Assembly: GCA_027482985.1 (NCBI GenBank)
Contig: JAIXVO010000168.1
Coordinates: 1-6,337 of the forward strand
Length of the DNA: 6,337 nt
Direction: 5' to 3'
Source: Cyanobacteriota bacterium
GTDB lineage: Bacteria; Cyanobacteriota; Cyanobacteriia; Leptolyngbyales; Leptolyngbyaceae
In this document: positions 1-4,619 of the stretch, piece after piece
How positions within the stretch are numbered: the stretch's first letter is position 1
Layout of the letters: each line of letters begins with the position of its first letter
Notes under the pieces: generated by a model
Seen by the model: only the letters and a program-made list of their open reading frames with translations
Databases searched by the model: none
What the model was told of the DNA's origin: nothing
Translations under genes and position numbers: made by a program

Positions 1-678
1 AGCTTCAGCAGGTTGCTCCGGCTGCTTCTCCAACGCCAGATTCAGCGGCACTCCCTCTTGCTGCCCATTCGCCACCAATTTGACATGCTCCCGCAACGAT
101 GCCTGGTCTAACTCCGCATTGGCAAAGAACTTGAGGACGGGTTTTGCGCCCAACGGTTCAGTCACTTCTTTGGGGTTATCCGCCGAATAAGAGGTCGGGA
201 GATTGGAGAGTTTCAGGCGATCGGTTTGAAACGTCCAGGCTAAATCCTGATCCAGTTTATGATTTTGCAAATCGCCCAATCCGGCCTTCAGCGTGACTTT
301 GACCCGCGTGGCTAAAGGTGTGGCGGCATCGGCTTGAAATCCCACCATGCGCGGGGTCAGGAAGCGAAATTGCCCCTTCAAGGGCGGCACAATTTCAAAC
401 TTCTGCAACAGTTGCCGCTGGTCTTCACTGTCCAAACTTTCCACCGGAATCAGCGGGGCTTTAAACCGGACGCGAATTTGTGCCTGGGTGGGCGCATTGC
501 CGACGGGACTGATTTCCTCAATCCAGTCGGGCAACTTGGGCGGGGGCAGTTCTGCCACATCGGGGAGGGGCGTGGGCGCATTCGTGATCGTCGTCGTCCC
601 GCAGCCAGCAAAGCCGATCGCGATCAACACCCCCAATAGAAACAGTACGGGCAGGATGAAGCGTTTGCCCAATCTCAT
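1..678 (-). CDS. Alpha-2-macroglobulin family lipoprotein, N-terminal part (runs off left edge)
   Basis: An open frame on the minus strand starts at ATG 678-676 and stays open for 226 codons to the window edge, so only the N-terminus is present. GGGAG (plus positions 686-690) lies 7 bases upstream as a good ribosome binding site. Residues 1-26 are a lipoprotein signal: basic R2, K5, R6, a hydrophobic stretch 7-23, then Phe-Ala-Gly-Cys with Cys26 as the lipidation site. A proline-rich linker follows. From about residue 50 the sequence (QIRVRFKAPLIPVESLD, then LKGQFRFLTPRMVGFQAD) matches what I recall of the Ig-like first domain of cyanobacterial alpha-2-macroglobulins, which usually total well over 1500 residues. 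Family members are thought to be envelope-anchored protease traps, often with a thioester that is not visible here. The partner penicillin-binding protein 1C gene, if present, would lie outside. The family call rests on recalled similarity of the N-terminal domain only. Confidence 0.8.
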   Translation of the reverse strand, partial: MRLGKRFILPVLFLLGVLIAIGFAGCGTTTITNAPTPLPDVAELPPPKLPDWIEEISPVGNAPTQAQIRVRFKAPLIPVESLDSEDQRQLLQKFEIVPPLKGQFRFLTPRMVGFQADAATPLATRVKVTLKAGLGDLQNHKLDQDLAWTFQTDRLKLSNLPTSYSADNPKEVTEPLGAKPVLKFFANAELDQASLREHVKLVANGQQEGVPLNLALEKQPEQPAEA

Positions 679-919
679 AATTTTTCTCCCCACGATCGCA
701 GATGAATGACAATAACCCAGAAACCCTGGTAGACACCCCCCATTCCTACTCCAGCGATCTCCAAGATTCCTGGCAACTTCAATAATTCTTTACGTTGGGA
801 ACGAATGCTGCCAGATCGCCCAATTTTTTAAGTGTCTATCGAACTCTGATCAGCTAGATTTCATCACGCTATATCTGAAATAGGAAATTAATTTGCACTG
901 GCTTAAACACTGATCTTAG

Positions 920-949
920 TTTTAGTCAGTCACTCATTTTAGCGTCACT
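920..949 (+). repeat. Short imperfect direct repeat upstream of the small membrane-protein gene
   Basis: TTTTAG followed by GTCACT occurs twice: TTTTAG 920-925 with GTCACT 929-934, then TTTTAG 937-942 with GTCACT 944-949. The gaps are 3 and 1 bases and the period is 15-17 bases. The second copy ends 3 bases before the Shine-Dalgarno sequence. It could be an operator or leader element, or chance in AT-rich DNA. Confidence 0.35.
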
Positions 950-952
950 TTT

Positions 953-956
953 GGAG
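953..956 (+). promoter_or_regulatory. Ribosome binding site deciding the start at 963
   Basis: GGAG at 953-956 ends 6 bases before ATG 963. This favours ATG 963 over the in-frame TTG at 951, which overlaps the upstream side of this site and would add four residues (read as M-E-I-V). Confidence 0.75.
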
Positions 957-962
957 ATTGTT

Positions 963-1250
963 ATGGCGAAGTTTAACGCACCACAAGCTCACAGTTCTGC
1001 ATGGATTTTTCAAGCCTGGGCATCCTTTACGATCGCCTCTAGTGCGATGGCAGTGGGGATTTTATACTTGCCTGTGGATGGTTGGGTGAAGGGCTACTTA
1101 GGCATGGGTTATTTATTTAGCATGGGGTCTACGATTAGCTTGTCAAAAACGGTTCGCGATATGCACGAATCGAATAAAGTGATGAGTCGCGTGGACGAGG
1201 CCAAACTAGAAAAACTACTGGCAGAATACGATCCGTTTAAAGCGAAATAG
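963..1250 (+). CDS. YiaA/YiaB family inner-membrane protein (95 aa)
   Basis: The frame runs from ATG 963 to TAG 1248-1250 and encodes 95 residues. GGAG 6 bases upstream supports this start. A short soluble N-terminus (residues 1-13) is followed by two membrane segments, about 14-36 (WIFQAWASF, then AMAVGILYLPVD) and 41-60 (through GYLGMGYLFSMGSTISL). A charged, probably helical tail follows (RDMHE at 65-69, EAKLEKLLAEYDPF at 79-92). This two-helix layout with the short VDGWVKG turn matches the YiaAB domain proteins common in cyanobacteria as recalled. Family members are small integral membrane proteins of unknown biochemical role; no catalytic residues can be pointed to. The gene stands alone, divergent from the alpha-2-macroglobulin gene and followed by a hairpin. 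The family call is fairly firm; the function is unknown. Confidence 0.85.
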   Translation: MAKFNAPQAHSSAWIFQAWASFTIASSAMAVGILYLPVDGWVKGYLGMGYLFSMGSTISLSKTVRDMHESNKVMSRVDEAKLEKLLAEYDPFKAK

Positions 1251-1268
1251 AGTTGGTGCGGCATCGCG

Positions 1269-1299
1269 GGCTGAGTTGGAACGTTGTTTTAATTCAGCC
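1269..1299 (+). terminator. Stem-loop after the YiaAB gene, possible terminator
   Basis: The arms 1269-1277 and 1291-1299 pair over 9 bases (GGCTGAGTT with AATTCAGCC) with one G-U pair and a 13-base loop. It begins 19 bases after the stop codon. No T-run follows, so it is not a classical intrinsic terminator; it may act as a 3'-end stabiliser instead. The function is inferred from position only. Confidence 0.35.
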
Positions 1300-1386
1300 G
1301 ACCTCTAATTCATCCCCAGCATCCGCAACCTCAAAATCAGGGTGGGGTGGCGAGGGCAGAGTGGGCATAATCAACCAGACTCCCAG

Positions 1387-1392
1387 TAGAAT
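1387..1392 (+). promoter_or_regulatory. Candidate -10 box for the methyltransferase-TPR-GT41 gene
   Basis: TAGAAT matches the sigma-70 -10 consensus at 5 of 6 positions and lies 24 bases before ATG 1417. The best upstream partner is TGGGCA (1362-1367; 4 of 6 to TTGACA), but at a long 19-base spacing. Transcription would begin near 1399-1400 and give a very short leader. It is plausible but unproven. Confidence 0.35.
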
Positions 1393-1416
1393 AAAACTGG
1401 TTTCGCCCCTGGTGTT

Positions 1417-2085
1417 ATGGATTACTCCCGGTTTCTGCAGAATTTACCCGACTGTTACGAGCATTGGCAACAGGATACGATTCATCCCAAAGCGCCCAAA
1501 TTCCAGCAGGTGCGCGATCTCATTCAGGGGATGACCACTGCCAACGTCATGCAACTGTTGAACTGGGCGGTGGCCTGTCTGGAACCGGGCGAACTCTATT
1601 GCGAAGTGGGCACTTACCAGGGCACGACGTTGATTGGTGCCTTGCTGGATCATCCCGATTGCATGGCCTATGCCGTCGATAATTTCTCCGAGTTTGATAG
1701 TGATGGCACCTGCTTTGCCAACTTGATGCAAAACTTGGATGACTTTGGGCTGACGGAACAGGTTTATTTTTGCAATCAAGACTTTCAACAATTCTGGTTG
1801 GAGTTGCAGGCGTTGGGCACCGCTGACAAAATTGGGGTGTATTTCTATGACGGTGCCCATGATTATCGGTCTACCTTGATGGGCTTGCTGTTGGCAAAAC
1901 CGTTACTGAGCGATCGCGCCCTGATCGTGATCGATGATGCCAACTGGGGGACAGTCCAGCAAGCGTACTGGGATTTTCTCTCAGTGACCCCCGAAGCCCG
2001 TCTGGAATTGGCCTTAGCCACGCCCGTCGCCCGCTTTCCGACCTTTTGGAATGGCATTCATATGCTGAGTTGGGATCGATCGCGG
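1417..2085 (+). other. Methyltransferase domain of the fusion protein (residues 1-223)
   Basis: This is a Rossmann-type class I SAM methyltransferase module. Motif I is E-V-G-T-Y-Q-G (63-69) after a beta strand. The acidic residue closing strand 2 is D88. DGAHDY (145-150) is the counterpart of the D-G-D-H-S-Y signature of Methyltransf_24. A paired aspartate motif V-I-D-D-A-N-W (171-177) ends strand 5. All key SAM-site positions look intact, so activity is likely. The acceptor cannot be told from sequence. Confidence 0.8.
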
Positions 2086-4422
2086 CAGCAACCGGATGAT
2101 CCCGAAGTGTTTGCGGAACGGCGCGATCGTCCTGTCATTAACGCCATTTATAACCTGCAATTGTTGGAGCAACGGGAACAGGATTTGGTTGTTTTATTAC
2201 AGGAAGCGACGCAATTACATCAGCAACAGCAATGGAGTGAAGCTGAGCAAAAATATCGTGAGTACTTACTCTGGCGAGAAACCGATGAGGTTGCCTGGAT
2301 GAACTTGGGACTCATGTTTTATGCCACTCAGAACTATTTGGAATCTCAAAAAGCACTGGCTAAAGCCTTTGAACTGAATTCTGAGCGGGCTGATCTCTGT
2401 TATTACCTGGGTAATGTTCTGACTCAATTGGAACTCCCCGATCGCGCGATCGCGGCCTACCAACGAGCGATTCACCTTGACCCAACCTTGATCGATGCTT
2501 ACAACAATTTAGGACTGTTGTTGCGGCAAACCAATCGGTGGGATGCCGCCGCTGAAGTGTATCGCCAAGCGATCGCGCTGCAACCCGATTTCTTTGGCAC
2601 TTATTTGAATCTGGGCAATCTGCTGTTAGAGCAGGGCGAACTGGAAGCCGCGATTCAAACCTATGTCACGGCGCAACAAGTAGCTACCGATCCGGCTGAG
2701 GTGCAACCGACTTTGGACTATGCCCTCAGCCTCCAATCTGATCCCAGCGCATTTCATCAGGAGATGGGTGAGCAATGCTGGCAACAGCAACAATATGCGG
2801 CGGCAATTCGGCACTTCCAGCGGTATTTAACTTACCAAGCGGGTGCCATTGAACTTTATTTACACTTGAGTCAGGCGTTATGGCAAACCGGGGAAACTGC
2901 TGCCGCCATTACCACCCTGCAAGAAGGGTTGCATTATCATCCGACAGCAGAAGCCTTGTTCTTTGATCTGATTACTAAATTAAATCAATCGGGACATTAT
3001 CAGGATGCGATCGCTACTGCGGAAGCTGCCTGTCAGACAATCCCCACAAGCTACATCTTAAAACTGGTGAAAGCGATGCTTCTGCCCTATGTCTATGACT
3101 CAGTGGCAGAGATCCAAACTTGTCGCGATCGCTATCTACAAGAACTCCAAAATTTACTCGATCAAACGACTCTGGAAACCGCAGAGCAGAAAGCTCAAGC
3201 CCTGACTGGGATTGCTCACTATGCCAGCTTTTACATCACCTATCAGGGGCAATCGATGGTTGAACCGCAACAGCTTTTTGGCAAGCTTGTGCAGCGGATC
3301 ATGACTGCCAATTTCCCAGAGTGGACACAGCCGCGATCGCTCCCCGCCGTGACAGGTAAAATTCGCATTGGCTATCTCACTCACTACTTTCATGCCTACA
3401 GCGGCACCCTCTGGCTGACAGGCTGGCTGCGGTACGCCAACCGGGACGACTTTGAAATTTACTGCTACTACACGGGCAATCAACCCGACACCATCACCGA
3501 CGAATTTCGCCAATTTAGTGACGTATTTCATCATCTGCCCGGCCCCGTGGAGGCGATCGCCCCCCGCGTCATCGACGATCAACTCCACCTCCTCGTCTTT
3601 CCCGAAATTGGGATGGATGCCCAAACGGTGCAATTGGCGGCGCTGCGACTAGCTCCCATTCAATGTACTGCCTGGGGACATCCGGTAACTGCGGGTCTGA
3701 CCACCGTGGATTATTACCTGTCGAGTGATTTCATGGAGCCGGACAATGGCGAACAACATTACACCGAAAAGCTGGTGCGCCTGCCGCAGTTGGGACTCGC
3801 CTATCCCCAGCCAACCGTGCCTCGGCTGACCAAATCTCGCAGCGACTTAGGCTTACGGGAAGACGCGATCGCCTATTTCTGTGGTCAAGCCCCCTTCAAA
3901 TATCTGCCGCAACACGATCGCTTGCTGGTGGAAATTGCCCAACGGGTGCCCCAGGCGCAATTTGTGTTTTTGCGGGCAGACGTGCTGTTACCCCGGTTGC
4001 AACGGGCATTTGCGCAAGTGGGGTTAGAGGCAACCGACCATTGTTTATTTCTACCCACCCTCTCCCGCCCCGATTACTTAATGCTGAACCTGCTCTGTGA
4101 TGGGTTTCTGGACACAATTGGCTTCACGGGCGGCAACACCACTTTCGACGCGATCGCCTGTGGCCTCCCGGTGATCACCTACCCGCAGGAATTTATGCGG
4201 GGGCGGATGTCCCTCGGCATTTTGCGATCGCTGGGCGTGACCGACACCGTTGCCGATTCGGAAGCCGCTTACGTCGATTTAGCCGTCCGCCTGGGCACCG
4301 ATCCCACCTGGCGCAATGACATCTCCCAGCGGTATCTGGCCAACTGCGATCGCCTGTTTGACGATTCATCCTGCCTCAGTGCCTTAGAGGATTGCTATCG
4401 CCGCTTCGTGCAGTTGGCGTAG
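1417..4422 (+). CDS. Fused SAM methyltransferase - TPR - GT41 (O-GlcNAc transferase/SPINDLY-like) protein, 1001 aa
   Basis: ATG 1417 is the only reasonable start: an in-frame TAG lies at 1387 and the next Met is residue 39. There is no clear Shine-Dalgarno sequence. Residues 1-223 form a class I SAM methyltransferase domain of the Methyltransf_24 type: SAM-binding E63-V-G-T-Y-Q-G69, acidic D88 (YAVDNF), YDGAHDY 144-150 and VIDDANW 171-177. Residues 257-545 hold eight TPRs of 34 residues with one 17-residue break. Residues 646-1001 form a GT41 catalytic domain: KIRIGYL 648-654, WGHPVTAG 753-760, K828 in the place of the UDP-binding lysine of OGT, and TGGNTTFD 904-911 followed by GLPVIT. GT41 enzymes move a sugar from a nucleotide sugar to Ser/Thr, with TPRs choosing the target. 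The methyltransferase substrate is unknown. No signal peptide or membrane segment is seen, so it is probably cytoplasmic. The domain calls are strong; the activity and target are inferred. Confidence 0.9.
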   Translation: MDYSRFLQNLPDCYEHWQQDTIHPKAPKFQQVRDLIQGMTTANVMQLLNWAVACLEPGELYCEVGTYQGTTLIGALLDHPDCMAYAVDNFSEFDSDGTCFANLMQNLDDFGLTEQVYFCNQDFQQFWLELQALGTADKIGVYFYDGAHDYRSTLMGLLLAKPLLSDRALIVIDDANWGTVQQAYWDFLSVTPEARLELALATPVARFPTFWNGIHMLSWDRSRQQPDDPEVFAERRDRPVINAIYNLQLLEQREQDLVVLLQEATQLHQQQQWSEAEQKYREYLLWRETDEVAWMNLGLMFYATQNYLESQKALAKAFELNSERADLCYYLGNVLTQLELPDRAIAAYQRAIHLDPTLIDAYNNLGLLLRQTNRWDAAAEVYRQAIALQPDFFGTYLNLGNLLLEQGELEAAIQTYVTAQQVATDPAEVQPTLDYALSLQSDPSAFHQEMGEQCWQQQQYAAAIRHFQRYLTYQAGAIELYLHLSQALWQTGETAAAITTLQEGLHYHPTAEALFFDLITKLNQSGHYQDAIATAEAACQTIPTSYILKLVKAMLLPYVYDSVAEIQTCRDRYLQELQNLLDQTTLETAEQKAQALTGIAHYASFYITYQGQSMVEPQQLFGKLVQRIMTANFPEWTQPRSLPAVTGKIRIGYLTHYFHAYSGTLWLTGWLRYANRDDFEIYCYYTGNQPDTITDEFRQFSDVFHHLPGPVEAIAPRVIDDQLHLLVFPEIGMDAQTVQLAALRLAPIQCTAWGHPVTAGLTTVDYYLSSDFMEPDNGEQHYTEKLVRLPQLGLAYPQPTVPRLTKSRSDLGLREDAIAYFCGQAPFKYLPQHDRLLVEIAQRVPQAQFVFLRADVLLPRLQRAFAQVGLEATDHCLFLPTLSRPDYLMLNLLCDGFLDTIGFTGGNTTFDAIACGLPVITYPQEFMRGRMSLGILRSLGVTDTVADSEAAYVDLAVRLGTDPTWRNDISQRYLANCDRLFDDSSCLSALEDCYRRFVQLA
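2185..3051 (+). other. Eight tetratricopeptide repeats (residues 257-545)
   Basis: The units are 257-290, 291-324, 325-358, 359-392, 393-426, 444-477, 478-511 and 512-545, each exactly 34 residues. They show the usual pattern of W/Y/L near position 4, LG at 7-8, Y/W near 11, A at 20 and P at 32; units 3-5 are the most canonical (for example AYNNLG at 361-366). A 17-residue break (427-443) splits the array into five and three repeats. In this family TPR superhelices bind protein partners or acceptor substrates. Confidence 0.9.
3352..4419 (+). other. GT41 glycosyltransferase domain (residues 646-1001)
   Basis: This is the O-GlcNAc-transferase/SPINDLY-type two-lobed GT-B catalytic region. The N-lobe starts at KIRIGYLTHYF (648-658). 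The inter-lobe region carries PIQCTAWGHPVTAG (747-760), the counterpart of the GYPGTSG segment of animal OGT. The C-lobe has K828 (APFKYLP) and the nucleotide-sugar motif TGGNTTFDAIACGLPVIT (904-921), in which D911 is the counterpart of the UDP-ribose-binding aspartate. The position matching the active-site histidine of animal OGT is Tyr661. The sugar donor (UDP-GlcNAc, GDP-fucose or another) cannot be assigned. Confidence 0.8.
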
Positions 4423-4440
4423 CTGTGAATCATCTGGTGT

Positions 4441-4497
4441 AGGGGCAGGTTTCGTAACAGTCCTGCAATGTGTCGATGATTGTGGCTCAACCTGCCC
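4441..4497. repeat. Foldback palindromic repeat in the spacer, MITE-like
   Basis: A perfect 9-base inverted repeat, GGGCAGGTT (4443-4451) and AACCTGCCC (4489-4497), encloses a 37-base middle that folds further: AG 4459-4460 with CT 4486-4487, CC 4462-4463 with GG 4484-4485, and CAAT 4466-4469 with ATTG 4479-4482. The left arm begins GTAGGGGCAGG, and I recall GTAGGGGC-type palindromes as repeated intergenic elements in filamentous cyanobacteria. The right arm reads CCCTGCGGGG instead of the expected CCCCTAC, which suggests decay. It may also end transcripts from the gene upstream, though no T-run follows. Confidence 0.55.
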
Positions 4498-4578
4498 TGC
4501 GGGGTCTAGCGGTTGCAGCGATCGCTCCTTGCCGAAATCTTTCGATCGCAATGAGCGGCATCTGGGCAAGGGAGGCGA

Positions 4579-4584
4579 TACAAT
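4579..4584 (+). promoter_or_regulatory. Candidate -10 box for recJ
   Basis: TACAAT matches the -10 consensus at 5 of 6 positions and lies 35 bases before GTG 4620. No good -35 is seen at 16-18 bases upstream (best is GCGGCA at 4555-4560). A transcript starting near 4591 would exclude the alternative ATG at 4551 and leave a leader of about 30 bases. Confidence 0.3.
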
Positions 4585-4619
4585 CTGAAGCACCTTGTTT
4601 GACGCGATCGCCTTTACCT

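Larger units (their letters stand above)
679..962. promoter_or_regulatory. Divergent intergenic region with probable promoters for both flanking genes
   Basis: These 284 bases separate two genes that point away from each other, so promoters for both should lie here. The right half (about 770-960) is distinctly AT-rich. For the plus-strand gene I see two weak candidates. One is TTGCAC (893-898) with TAGTTT 18 bases later (917-922). The other is TATATC (870-875), 18 bases after TGATCA (847-852). Neither is convincing. A perfect 8-base palindrome CTGATCAG lies at 846-853. No NtcA-type GTA-N8-TAC site and no convincing minus-strand promoter was found. I see no small gene here. Confidence 0.4.

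Noticed and set aside
334..736. Open frames of 72-120 codons on both strands across the alpha-2-macroglobulin start
   Set aside because: They are low-complexity or arginine-rich shadow frames over a minus-strand gene with a clear signal peptide, ribosome binding site and family similarity.
729..750. Possible NtcA-like site (GTA...TAC) in the divergent spacer
   Set aside because: The gap between GTA and TAC is 15 bases, not the 8 needed.
951..962. TTG start extending the YiaAB protein by four residues
   Set aside because: It overlaps the upstream side of the GGAG ribosome binding site, which is ideally placed for ATG 963; the protein beginning MAKF fits the family better.
1253..1534. 93-codon plus-strand frame spanning the spacer and the start of the large gene
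   Set aside because: Its composition is unlike a protein, it has no recognisable family, and it overlaps the well-supported methyltransferase domain in another frame.
1444..1860. 138-codon minus-strand frame within the methyltransferase domain
   Set aside because: It is antisense to intact catalytic motifs; it has no ribosome binding site of note and reads as a mirror frame.
3154..3633. 159-codon minus-strand frame opposite the GT41 domain
   Set aside because: It is antisense to conserved GT41 sequence with no family resemblance of its own.
4384..4593. 69-codon minus-strand frame covering the spacer before recJ
   Set aside because: It overlaps the end of the large gene and the foldback repeat, has no recognisable protein features, and is explained by the repeat's composition.
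4599..4604. TTGACG as a -35 box for recJ
   Set aside because: A matching -10 would fall inside the coding region after GTG 4620 and no -10-like sequence is present there.
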